Source: an uncultured Bacteroides sp. (GTDB lineage: Bacteria; Bacteroidota; Bacteroidia; Bacteroidales; Bacteroidaceae). From it: a DNA stretch of 41,904 bases. The position numbers were made by a program, and so were the translations under genes. The stretch covers positions 26,544 through 68,447 of the forward strand of contig NZ_CAJTSC010000015.1 of the NCBI RefSeq assembly GCF_910578895.1, in the 5' to 3' direction. Positions within the stretch are counted from its first letter, which is position 1. Every line of letters begins with the position of its first letter. A model generated the notes under the pieces. That model was not told the origin of the DNA and did not search any database. It saw only the letters and a program-made list of their open reading frames with translations. Shown one piece after another: positions 32,979 to 39,971 of the stretch.

Positions 32979-34541
32979 ATGGAACAGATGCGTACATTGC
33001 CGATAGGCATACAGACTTTTGAGGATATCCGTGAGGGTGGTTTTCTTTATGTGGATAAGACGGCTATGGTCTATCAGATAGCCCATATCGGAAAACCTTA
33101 CTTCTTAAGCCGTCCCCGCCGTTTCGGTAAGAGTCTGCTGATTTCTACTTTCGAAGCCTATTTCCGGGGCAGGAAAGAGTTGTTCAAAGGGCTTGCCATC
33201 GAAAAACTGGAGAGTGAGTGGAAGGAGTATCCGGTGTTGCATCTGGACTTGAATGCAGAAAAGTTTGATTCCGTTGCCAGCTTGGAGACTATGCTCGACC
33301 GTCACCTGAATTTATGGGAAGATACCTGGGGGAAAGACAGTCGCGAGAAAACAGCCTCCGACCGTTTTGCAGGAATTATCCGCCGTGCTTGTGAGCAGAC
33401 CGGCAACCAGGTCGTAGTCCTGATAGACGAATACGACAAACCGTTGCTGCAAACCCTGCTCGACGATGCGCTCATGAATGAATACCGCCGCATGCTGAAA
33501 GCCTTTTACGGGGTACTGAAGAGCAGCGACCGCTACCTCCGCTTCGTATTCCTGACGGGCGTCACCAAGTTTGCGCAGGTCAGTGTGTTCAGCGACCTCA
33601 ACCAGCTGAACGACATCAGCATGGATTATGCTTATAATGCCTTGTGCGGCATCACCCGTGAGGAGCTTGCCCGCGACTTCGTGCCGGAAATAAAGAATTT
33701 GGGCGGTTTCCTGGGACTTACGTTCGAAGAGACGGTCTGCCGCCTTGAGAAGCAGTACGACGGCTATCACTTCTGCGAGGACACCACGGTCGGCGTGTTC
33801 AACCCGTTCAGTGTGTTGAATGCGTTTCAGAAGATGAAACTTGGCAACTACTGGTTTCAGACGGGCACGCCTACCTATCTGGTCGATTTGCTGAAACAAA
33901 GCAACTACGACCTGCGTCTTTTGGTAAACGGCATCGAGACCACCAACTCCGCCTTCAGCGAATATCGTGCGGACACGAGAAATCCCCTTCCCATGATTTA
34001 TCAGAGCGGTTATCTCACCATCAAGCACTATGACAAGGAGGTGGAACTCTACACGCTGATGTTTCCCAACGATGAAGTCCGTTACGGCTTCCTCAATTTC
34101 CTTGTGCCCTATTATACCGATGTCTCCGACGACGAGACGGGTTTCCATATCGCCAAGTTCACCCGCGAGCTTCGTGCGGGCGATGTCGACTCCTTCATGG
34201 AGCGTCTGAAAGTGTTCTTTGCAGGCATCCCTTATGAGCTGAGCGATGACACCGAACGTCACTACCAGGCGATTTTCTATGTGGTCTTTGCCCTTATGGG
34301 ACAGTTCGTCGAGACGGAAATCCGTAGTGCCCGCGGCCGTGCCGATGCGGTGGTAAAGACGGCGGAGCATATCTTTGTCTTCGAGTTCAAACTGAACGGA
34401 AGTGCGGAGGATGCCTTGAAGCAGATTGATGAAAAGGGATATCTCGTCCCTTATCGGTTGGACGGAAGAAGCGTGGTGAAGATAGGGGTGAACTTCAGCA
34501 AGGAGACGCGCAACATAGAGCGCTATGTGGTTGGCGGATAA
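32979..34541 (+). CDS. AAA-ATPase-like protein with PD-(D/E)XK nuclease-like C-terminus
   Basis: A 520-residue protein of the family with an AAA-ATPase-like N-terminal domain and a DUF1703/PDDEXK C-terminal domain, common and multi-copy in Bacteroides. Seen: LPIGIQTFEDIREGGFLYVDKT, the degenerate P-loop RPRRFGKS (K51), Walker B VVVLIDEYDKPL, the GVTKFAQVSVFSDLNQLND segment, and near the C-terminus GRADAVVKTAEHIFVFEFKL, the D...ExK nuclease signature. The role is unproven; mobile-element and toxin/defence-like roles have been suggested for relatives. It has its own promoter box and stands at the boundary to the accessory region. Confidence 0.85.
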   Translation: MEQMRTLPIGIQTFEDIREGGFLYVDKTAMVYQIAHIGKPYFLSRPRRFGKSLLISTFEAYFRGRKELFKGLAIEKLESEWKEYPVLHLDLNAEKFDSVASLETMLDRHLNLWEDTWGKDSREKTASDRFAGIIRRACEQTGNQVVVLIDEYDKPLLQTLLDDALMNEYRRMLKAFYGVLKSSDRYLRFVFLTGVTKFAQVSVFSDLNQLNDISMDYAYNALCGITREELARDFVPEIKNLGGFLGLTFEETVCRLEKQYDGYHFCEDTTVGVFNPFSVLNAFQKMKLGNYWFQTGTPTYLVDLLKQSNYDLRLLVNGIETTNSAFSEYRADTRNPLPMIYQSGYLTIKHYDKEVELYTLMFPNDEVRYGFLNFLVPYYTDVSDDETGFHIAKFTRELRAGDVDSFMERLKVFFAGIPYELSDDTERHYQAIFYVVFALMGQFVETEIRSARGRADAVVKTAEHIFVFEFKLNGSAEDALKQIDEKGYLVPYRLDGRSVVKIGVNFSKETRNIERYVVGG

Positions 34542-34542
34542 A

Positions 34543-34560
34543 TTTCTTTTCGAAAAGAAA
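34543..34560. terminator. Palindrome after the AAA-ATPase gene
   Basis: TTTCTTTTCGAAAAGAAA is a perfect 18-bp palindrome starting 2 nt after the stop codon. It could form a weak hairpin at the 3' end, but there is no downstream U-tract, so its terminator role is doubtful. The rest of the 34,561-34,702 gap is AT-rich with two TTAGTAATAA direct repeats and no gene. Confidence 0.4.
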
Positions 34561-34702
34561 GCCATTGTAAGACTAAAATCAGTCGTTACAAAATCATTAT
34601 AATGCAGTCAACAGAAGGAAAGTAACATCTGTAATAATATTGTTAGTAATAACATTATTAGTAATAAGGTTATTTCATACCTTTATACTTGAATAACATT
34701 TT

Positions 34703-35803
34703 ATGGATAAATCTATCGGCATATTAGATAAGGATTACACTTTATGGGTCAAGGAACTTGTAAAGCGTTATCGTAGTAGTCAAATCAAGGCAGCAATAAA
34801 GGTGAATAGAGAATTGCTACGCTATTATTGGGAACTTGGCAAAGACATTGAGGAGAAGCAGGCGGATAATAAGTATGGTAGTAAGTTCTACGCTACACTA
34901 AGCCGCGACTTACGCCATGAAATGCCGAATGTGGAAGGACTATCCGAGACCTCTATTCGTTATGCAAAACGTTTTTATGCTCTTTATAACCAGCAAATTG
35001 TAAATCTTCCACAACTTGTGGAAGAATCAGAAAAGGTAAATCTTCCACAACTTGTGGAAAGGTTGTATTCTGATTTGTTCTCTATTCCTTGGGGGCATCA
35101 TCGCTATATCATAGATAAATGCTCAAATGATTCGGATAAGGCCCTTTTCTATGTCCGCCAAACATTGGAAAATGGCTGGAGCAGGGATATATTGCTTAAT
35201 GTGTTGGGAACAAATCTGTATGAACGCAGCGGCAAAGCTCTAACAAATTTCAAGAGTACACTCCCTGATGTGGATAGCGATTTGGCGCAGGAACTGACAC
35301 GTGACCCTTATGATTTCTCTTTCACAGGTTTACATGGCAAGTATAATGAGCGTATACTGAAAGATACGTTGCTTACCAATATCACCAACTTCCTATTGGA
35401 ACTTGGCACAGGGTTTGCCTATGTAGGCAAAGAGTATCGTCTGCAAATAGCTGAAAAGGAAAGGTTTATTGACCTGCTATTCTATAATCTCAAACTATCT
35501 TGCTATGTTGTGGTAGAGGTGAAAATCGGTGAGTTCGATTTTGCCGATGTTGGTCAGTTGGGCGGTTATGTTGTAGCTTGTAATCATCTTCTTCTTAAGG
35601 AGGGGCGTGATAATCCTACAATTGGATTGCTTATTTGTAAGCAGAAAAGCAACACATTGGCTCAATATGCTCTTGAATCAAGTAGCCAACCTCTCGGAAT
35701 TTCCGAATATGAACTTGAAAAACTCTATCCGGAAAAGGTTGAAGGAACAATGCCGTCAATCAAAGAGATAGAAGCTAAATTAGATGGTCAAACAAACGAC
35801 TAA
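34703..35803 (+). CDS. DUF1016 (YhcG-like) PD-(D/E)XK nuclease-domain protein
   Basis: A 366-residue protein. Residues about 10-130 are the DUF1016 N-terminal region (IKAAIKVNRELLRYYWELGKDI, SRDLRHEMPNVEGLSETSIRYAKRFY). SIPWGHHRYIIDKC follows, and the C-terminal domain has the nuclease core ERFIDLLFYN...CYVVVEVKIGEF with D, ExK and a downstream Gln. Relatives include E. coli YhcG; roles in DNA processing or phage defence are suspected but not settled. Codon use is much more AT-rich than in the core genes, consistent with horizontal gain. A 36-bp palindromic unit is repeated in frame at 35000-35059, duplicating VNLPQLVE just before the conserved IPWGHH motif. Confidence 0.85.
   Translation: MDKSIGILDKDYTLWVKELVKRYRSSQIKAAIKVNRELLRYYWELGKDIEEKQADNKYGSKFYATLSRDLRHEMPNVEGLSETSIRYAKRFYALYNQQIVNLPQLVEESEKVNLPQLVERLYSDLFSIPWGHHRYIIDKCSNDSDKALFYVRQTLENGWSRDILLNVLGTNLYERSGKALTNFKSTLPDVDSDLAQELTRDPYDFSFTGLHGKYNERILKDTLLTNITNFLLELGTGFAYVGKEYRLQIAEKERFIDLLFYNLKLSCYVVVEVKIGEFDFADVGQLGGYVVACNHLLLKEGRDNPTIGLLICKQKSNTLAQYALESSSQPLGISEYELEKLYPEKVEGTMPSIKEIEAKLDGQTND
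35000..35059 (+). repeat. In-frame duplicated palindromic unit inside the DUF1016 gene
   Basis: Two identical 24-nt copies (35000-35023, 35036-35059), 36 nt apart. Each contains the 17-nt palindrome TTCCACAACTTGTGGAA. They encode VNLPQLVE twice. The unit length is a multiple of 3, so copy number can vary without breaking the frame. Confidence 0.85.
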
Positions 35804-35896
35804 ATCTAATATCCAGCAGATATAAATAAGAGCCGCTTATCCGCTAAATCCGCGTTTAAAAGTTGAAAACAAGTTTTCAATGACGCACTCTGTAGG

Positions 35897-35918
35897 GGCG
35901 TGAGAAATTTCTCACGCC
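35897..35918. terminator. Perfect 22-bp palindrome downstream of the DUF1016 gene
   Basis: GGCGTGAGAAATTTCTCACG plus CC forms an 11-bp self-complementary hairpin 93 nt after the stop codon, followed by TATTATA. It is probably the transcript end of the DUF1016 gene. A second palindrome (TTGAAAACAAGTTTTCAA, 35863-35880) lies just before it. Confidence 0.5.
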
Positions 35919-35932
35919 TATTATATGGCAAT

Positions 35933-36009
35933 TTATTCATATTCTTGTTGTTTTTCATTTACCTTTGTCTCATTCGTTAACATAAAGAATACTATTATGA
36001 AAAGAAAAT
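35933..36009 (+). repeat. 77-bp direct repeat, copy 1 (promoter and peptide start)
   Basis: Nearly identical to 37505-37581 (offset 1572, a few mismatches). It contains the -7 box TACCTTTG (35960-35967), a CATTCGTTAACATAAAGAAT leader and ATGAAAAGAAAA, so a promoter, leader and first codons of a small-peptide gene were duplicated. The two copies flank the broken dinD. Confidence 0.85.
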
Positions 36010-36053
36010 CTTATTTTATACTTTTGATTTTGACCATATTGGTATCCTTATAA
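35997..36053 (+). pseudogene. Truncated small-peptide gene (18 codons, signal-like)
   Basis: ATG at 35997 opens MKRKSYFILLILTILVSL then TAA at 36051. This is a basic N-terminus plus a hydrophobic helix, the start of an exported small peptide, with no mature part. It has its own TACCTTTG promoter box and shares promoter, leader and first codons with the decayed copy at 37569. In this locus it is best read as a remnant NVEALA-type precursor cut short where the dinD block begins. A genuine 18-residue membrane peptide is the alternative. Confidence 0.5.
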
Positions 36054-36078
36054 TTAATTGGAAAAACAACAATATACT

Positions 36079-37002
36079 ATGGCTAAAAGACTCACAAAAA
36101 GAACGATGTCTTTATTCGAGAGCATAAAGCACATTGATGAATCCGGCAATGAATACTGGACTTCACGCACTATGTGGAAAATATTAGAATATACAGAGTA
36201 CAGGCACTTCCTCCCTGTAATTGAAAAAGCAAAAATAGCGTGTCTAAATAGTAGACAAAGGGTAGAAGACCATTTCGAGGACATCCTCGAAATGGTTGGG
36301 ATTGGTTCCGGTGCAGAACGTGCTGTGGATTCTGTTAAGCTTTCCAGATACGCTTGTTATCTGATAGTTCAAAACGCTGACCCCAATAAAACTATCGTAG
36401 CACAAGGACAAACCTATTTTGCTATTCAGACACGTATTGCCGAAGTTCGGCAGATGTCAGAGTATCAAGAACTATCTGACGAAGAAGAGAAACGTCTGTT
36501 TCTTCGTACAGAGATGCTGAAACACAATTCACTTTTGGCAAGTGCCGCGAAAGACGCGGGTGTTATAGATTCTAAAGACTATGCCGTATTCTAAAATTGG
36601 GGTTATCAGGGTTTATATGGTGGAATGAAAGCAAAAGACATCCGTCGATGTCTGTGATAAGACCGTTGGTAGCAGGGTTTATATGGTGGAATGAAAGCAA
36701 AAGACATCCATCAGCGTAAGGGGTTAAAGAAAAGCCAAAAGATATTAGACCACATGGGGAGTACGGAACTTGCAGCGAATCTTTTCCGTGCAACCCAAAC
36801 AGAAGAAAAACTACGCAGGGAGAATATCAAGGGCAAGCAACGCGCAAATCAGACCCACTATGAAGTCGGTGCAAAAGTACGTCAAACCATCAAAGAACTC
36901 GGTGGTACCATGCCGGAGGATCTGCCCACAGTAGAAAGCATCAAAGTCGTGGAGAAGAAACAAAAACTATTGGATTCTAAGGCGAGCGATATAAAGGAAT
37001 AA
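36079..37002 (+). pseudogene. dinD: DinD-like DNA-damage-inducible protein, disrupted
   Basis: Two pieces of one DinD homologue lie in the same frame. The first (36079-36591) has FESIKHIDESGNEYWTSRTMW, RHFLPVIEKAKIACLNS and SRYACYLIVQNADPNKTIV. The second (from 36673) has QGLYGGMKAKDIHQRKGLKK, then KKSQKILDHMGSTELAANLF to the end. Between them is TAA at 36592-36594, where relatives usually have Gln after YA(V/I)F. A 66-bp in-frame duplication then adds TGA, TAA and TAG at 36655-36672. E. coli DinD inhibits RecA filaments; this copy should give only a 171-residue fragment. A TTG start at 36058 is possible but the ATG at 36079 is preferred. AT-rich and probably acquired. Confidence 0.85.
36607..36709 (+). 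repeat. 37-bp direct repeat within dinD
   Basis: Copies at 36607-36643 and 36673-36709 are identical and 66 nt apart. The 29-nt filler starts with a sequence that makes the quasi-palindrome AGACATC-CGTC-GATGTCT (36636-36653), typical of template-switch duplications. The filler supplies three in-frame stops. Confidence 0.9.
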
Positions 37003-37019
37003 TGATTATTCGCAAAGAC

Positions 37020-37040
37020 AGCAGGGCTTCCCACCCTGCT
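37020..37040 (+). terminator. Hairpin after dinD
   Basis: AGCAGGG (37020-37026) pairs with CCCTGCT (37034-37040), 7 bp with a 7-nt loop, 18 nt after the dinD stop. No strong U-run follows (ATCCAAAT), so a moderate terminator at best. Confidence 0.45.
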
Positions 37041-37081
37041 ATCCAAATAAATCGCATCTTTGTGACATATAGTTAAACAAG

Positions 37082-37120
37082 TTTGCCTATCTTGATATTG
37101 AGAAGTACTTTAATCGTTAG
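37082..37120 (+). pseudogene. Remnant 3' end of a propeller lipoprotein gene
   Basis: The last 12 codons and stop (FAYLDIEKYFNR, TAG) match the end of the intact gene at 38829-39830 (FAYLDIGKYFNR), and the match runs on into the 3' flank (37080-37145 against 39790-39851). Nothing upstream resembles the rest of the gene, so this is a deletion remnant of a former paralogue. Confidence 0.8.
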
Positions 37121-37278
37121 ACAGACACGTGGATTTTTCATTTACTGGGCCTCAATCGATTCCATGCCGGTATAAGATGGAGAAAGTTTGGAAATGGTAG
37201 GATTTGTCCTGATTTTATACCATTCAACCGTCCTTTTGTAACTGCTTGATAATGAGCGTGTGCAAAATCCCCTTGATT

Positions 37279-37356
37279 CAGTCGTATACTGAATGTATTT
37301 CAGTCGTATACTGAGTGCGTCTTGGTCGTATACTGAGATACATTCAATATACGACC
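37279..37356. repeat. 22-bp-period array of CAGTCGTATACTGA units
   Basis: CAGTCGTATACTGA at 37279-37292 and 37301-37314, and GGTCGTATACTGA at 37324-37336, keep a 22-bp period. A fourth, inverted copy (37344-37356) pairs with the third (12 of 13 bp, 7-nt loop). The array lies in a gene-free stretch between two duplicated fragments (37,146-37,402) in which I see no coding sequence. Confidence 0.75.
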
Positions 37357-37402
37357 CAGACATGGCGGGTGCCGTTTTGTGAAGAATAATTGTCGTTTCT
37401 GA

Positions 37403-37495
37403 GCTTGCCATGCGGATTATTGATATGGATTTGATAATTTTTGATATAAATACGAAAGTCCGTTTCTGCAATATTCCGTTACCTTTGCCGGAAAA
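37403..37495 (+). repeat. About 93-bp direct repeat, copy 1 (regulator upstream region)
   Basis: Close match to 39867-39959 (offset 2464). It covers GCTTGCCATGCGGATTATTG through CCGTTACCTTTGCCGGAAAA. Copy 2 sits immediately upstream of the intact regulator gene at 39972; copy 1 now sits upstream of a decayed peptide gene. Here the -7-like word is TACCTTTG; in copy 2 it has become TATCTTTA. Confidence 0.85.
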
Positions 37496-37504
37496 GAGGA
37501 GTTA

Positions 37505-37581
37505 TTATTCATATTCTTATTGTTTTTCATTTACCTTTGTTTCATTCGTTAACATAAAGAATAATATTATGAAAAGAAAAT
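37505..37581 (+). repeat. 77-bp direct repeat, copy 2 (promoter and peptide start)
   Basis: Second copy of the promoter-leader-start module at 35933-36009. Its -7 box TACCTTTG is at 37532-37539 and its ATG at 37569. Confidence 0.85.
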
Positions 37582-37700
37582 TTATATTCAAATTTGCTGG
37601 ACGGAATGCTTGAAATGCGGGAAGCTGCCGTAGGATCTGCCAAGAATGCGAATCCTATATTGATATTTGTTCCGATAAATCAGAAATGATGATAGTGTGA
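37569..37700 (+). pseudogene. Decayed Cys-containing small-peptide precursor
   Basis: The frame opened by ATG 37569 reads MKRKFIFKFAGRNA, hits TGA at 37611, and continues open to TGA at 37698. The second half contains four cysteines (NAGSCRRICQECESYIDICS...). A basic start plus a Cys-bearing tail resembles an NVEALA-type precursor that has lost most of its hydrophobic helix and the NVEALA stretch. It shares promoter and start with the truncated copy at 35997. The coding status is uncertain because it is so short. Confidence 0.45.
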
Positions 37701-37726
37701 AATTGTTTGTACTTACTTGATACATT

Positions 37727-38737
37727 ATGAAATACACCATAATTATAATATTTTTGTTTGTTGCTTGTGTCCCGACAAAGGAAACAACCGAGGTGAAAGA
37801 GTGGCTGCCTTCCGATTCATTGGCAGTGGAAATTGGTAGTCCCACGCTGATAAAAAAGGCGGGGGAAGTGTTGTTTGTAAACTATTCGTTTTCTGACGAT
37901 TGCTGTATAGATGCTATTGATATAGCCAACGATTCTATCTTATATTCTTTTGCGGCCAAAGGACAAGGTGCGAATGAATTTCTTCAGATTGCGAGTATGG
38001 ATGTTTATCGTTTGGATAATAAATGGTTCTTGTCGCTATTTGACAATATGAAGCGCGAATATGTAGTTTATTCCGTTGATAGTTTGAACTATTACAAAGG
38101 AAAATGCCTGCCTGTAAGGAAATTAAAATTACCAAAGGCTTCTCGTTACCTGGAAATTTATAAACTGAAGGATTTTTATATTGCTACGGGAAGAACGGCG
38201 CGTAAATATTCTATTTTAGATATAGACAACTTGCATTATATGAATACTTGTACCGATTATTTGGTCGGGAATAAAGTTGATAAAGATTCGATGACTATAT
38301 CCAAGGCGAATTATGGGAGGCAGTATCCTTCAGAGGCGGGAGATAAGATATTGAACGTGGTTTATATGTCCGGAACTTTGACACAATATAAGGCTGCGGC
38401 AGATTCCCTGCAAAAAACTTGGGAATATACTTCTTCTGACTTTGAGTATAGTAAAAAAGACAATTCAGTATATCAACAGAGCCCTATGGGCTATATGGCC
38501 GCCGGTTTTATGGAAAATACGGTTTGGGGATTGTATTCCGGTGAGAAGAAGACTTCAGAAGCCAACTATGGCAGGGAGTTTCATCTATTCGATGAAGAAG
38601 GTCGGTTGCTGGAAAAATATCGCATTTTTTCTAATTTATATAATTTCTGCATTGATTCGGCAAACCACTTGATATACGGCATTGCATATAATCCGGATCC
38701 CCAAATCTTGGTTTATGACATGGATATGATTAGATAG
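37727..38737 (+). CDS. BF3164/TolB-like six-bladed propeller lipoprotein (first copy)
   Basis: A 336-residue predicted lipoprotein: the signal helix MKYTIIIIFLFVAC ends in a lipobox with Cys14. The rest is beta-rich, with blade-like repeats (for example GQGANEFLQIASMDVYRLDNKWFLS and YNFCIDSANHLIYGIAYNPDPQILVYD), like the TolB-like/BF3164 propeller family that I recall beside NVEALA peptide genes in Bacteroides. It is probably on the outer or inner membrane facing the periplasm or surface. It has weak identity with the second copy downstream (38829). No enzymatic motif is seen. AT-rich. It starts 26 nt after the end of a decayed peptide gene. Confidence 0.75.
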   Translation: MKYTIIIIFLFVACVPTKETTEVKEWLPSDSLAVEIGSPTLIKKAGEVLFVNYSFSDDCCIDAIDIANDSILYSFAAKGQGANEFLQIASMDVYRLDNKWFLSLFDNMKREYVVYSVDSLNYYKGKCLPVRKLKLPKASRYLEIYKLKDFYIATGRTARKYSILDIDNLHYMNTCTDYLVGNKVDKDSMTISKANYGRQYPSEAGDKILNVVYMSGTLTQYKAAADSLQKTWEYTSSDFEYSKKDNSVYQQSPMGYMAAGFMENTVWGLYSGEKKTSEANYGREFHLFDEEGRLLEKYRIFSNLYNFCIDSANHLIYGIAYNPDPQILVYDMDMIR

Positions 38738-38828
38738 TCGTTGGGTTTCGAATAGCTTCCTGTTGTATTTGCAGGATATGTGTCTGTCTTGATTTTACAA
38801 TAAATACGGTTAATTGATATAATGGCTT

Positions 38829-39830
38829 ATGAAAACAAGGTTGTATTTTTTGTCGGTTATATTTTGCATTTCATGTACCACTCCCAAGGGAGAAAATGAG
38901 AAATGGCAGAAGGAAAGGGAAAATATCGTTAATGTGAAAGACGATGTGAGGGAGATAGATACGGACGATATTCCGATAGGTAATGTGGCGCAACCATATA
39001 TATGCGGGAAGTATTTGGTTGTTGAGGATTATAGTTCTGCAGAGAAAGCTGTTCATGTGTTTGACAAACATTCGTTTAAGTATTTGGCAAGCTTGGGCGA
39101 TATAGGACAGGGACCTGCTGAAATAACCGTTGCCGGGTCGATAGGTTGGAATGAGAAAGAGCATGATTTGTATGTGACCGACAACGGACAACGTAAGATA
39201 CTCAGGTATAACCTGGACAGCCTTTTAAATGACTCTCTATATGCTCCGTCTGTGAAACTGAAGTTTGGCAACTCGGCTTTCCCTGACGACTATTACTACG
39301 TCAATGACACACTGGTATACGGTTCGTTCATGAAAACGACCGCTTCTTCTTTTAATCAGAGTTGCGGAAAATGGAACATGATGACGGGAGAGCATAAATT
39401 GATAGATTATGTCCATCCTGCCGATGAAAAGAAACGGGTGGCCTTTGCCGTTTCACCTCAATATAACGTTTTGGTGGAGTGTAACCGGCGATATGATTTG
39501 ATGAGCTTGTACAATCTGGAAGGAGAATTGCAATGCAATGTGTATGGCCCCAATTGGGATAAGAGCGGAGATAGAAAGGCGCATTTTAAAGATGCCGTAA
39601 TCTGTGACGGTAAGATATTTGTTTCGTACATAGGAGAAGATTGGAGACGTAACAACGGGGCAAGGGTGCTCCATGTGTTTGATATTGCGGGAGATTATCT
39701 GAAGACGTTGCATGTCGGTTGCAAAATTAACCGTATCTGTTCGGATGAGGAAAATAAGCGGATTATCATGAATCTGGATAGTGAATATCAGTTTGCCTAT
39801 CTTGATATTGGGAAGTACTTTAATCGTTAG
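38829..39830 (+). CDS. BF3164/TolB-like six-bladed propeller lipoprotein (second copy)
   Basis: A 333-residue lipoprotein with signal MKTRLYFLSVIFCIS and lipobox Cys16 (CISC), followed by TTPKG. The beta-propeller signatures are LGDIGQGPAEITVAGSIGW, HDLYVTDNGQRKILRYNLDSL, RYDLMSLYNLEG and ARVLHVFDIAGDYLKTLHVG. The GxGPxE element near residue 98 is typical of these 6-bladed Bacteroides lipoproteins. It is in the same direction as the first copy (91-nt gap) and the regulator (141-nt gap). The end of this gene plus its 3' flank was duplicated, as the remnant at 37082 shows. A ligand- or peptide-binding role is plausible but unproven. Confidence 0.78.
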   Translation: MKTRLYFLSVIFCISCTTPKGENEKWQKERENIVNVKDDVREIDTDDIPIGNVAQPYICGKYLVVEDYSSAEKAVHVFDKHSFKYLASLGDIGQGPAEITVAGSIGWNEKEHDLYVTDNGQRKILRYNLDSLLNDSLYAPSVKLKFGNSAFPDDYYYVNDTLVYGSFMKTTASSFNQSCGKWNMMTGEHKLIDYVHPADEKKRVAFAVSPQYNVLVECNRRYDLMSLYNLEGELQCNVYGPNWDKSGDRKAHFKDAVICDGKIFVSYIGEDWRRNNGARVLHVFDIAGDYLKTLHVGCKINRICSDEENKRIIMNLDSEYQFAYLDIGKYFNR

Positions 39831-39866
39831 ACACGCGGATTTTTCATTTACAAGAACTCAACTTGG

Positions 39867-39959
39867 GCTTGCCATGCGGGTTATTGATATGGATTTGATA
39901 ACTTTTGATATAAATACGAAAGGTCGTTTTTGCAATATTCCGTTATCTTTACCGGAAAA
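39867..39959 (+). repeat. About 93-bp direct repeat, copy 2, upstream of the regulator
   Basis: Partner of 37403-37495. Together with the 39790-39851 match it shows that the whole propeller-end/intergenic/regulator-leader segment was once duplicated. Confidence 0.85.
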
Positions 39960-39971
39960 ATAGAGGTTATA

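Noticed and set aside
35000..35059. DnaA boxes or a replication origin
   Set aside because: TTCCACAA lacks the TTATCCACA core, the sites lie inside a coding sequence, and no dnaA, dnaN or AT-rich unwinding region is nearby.
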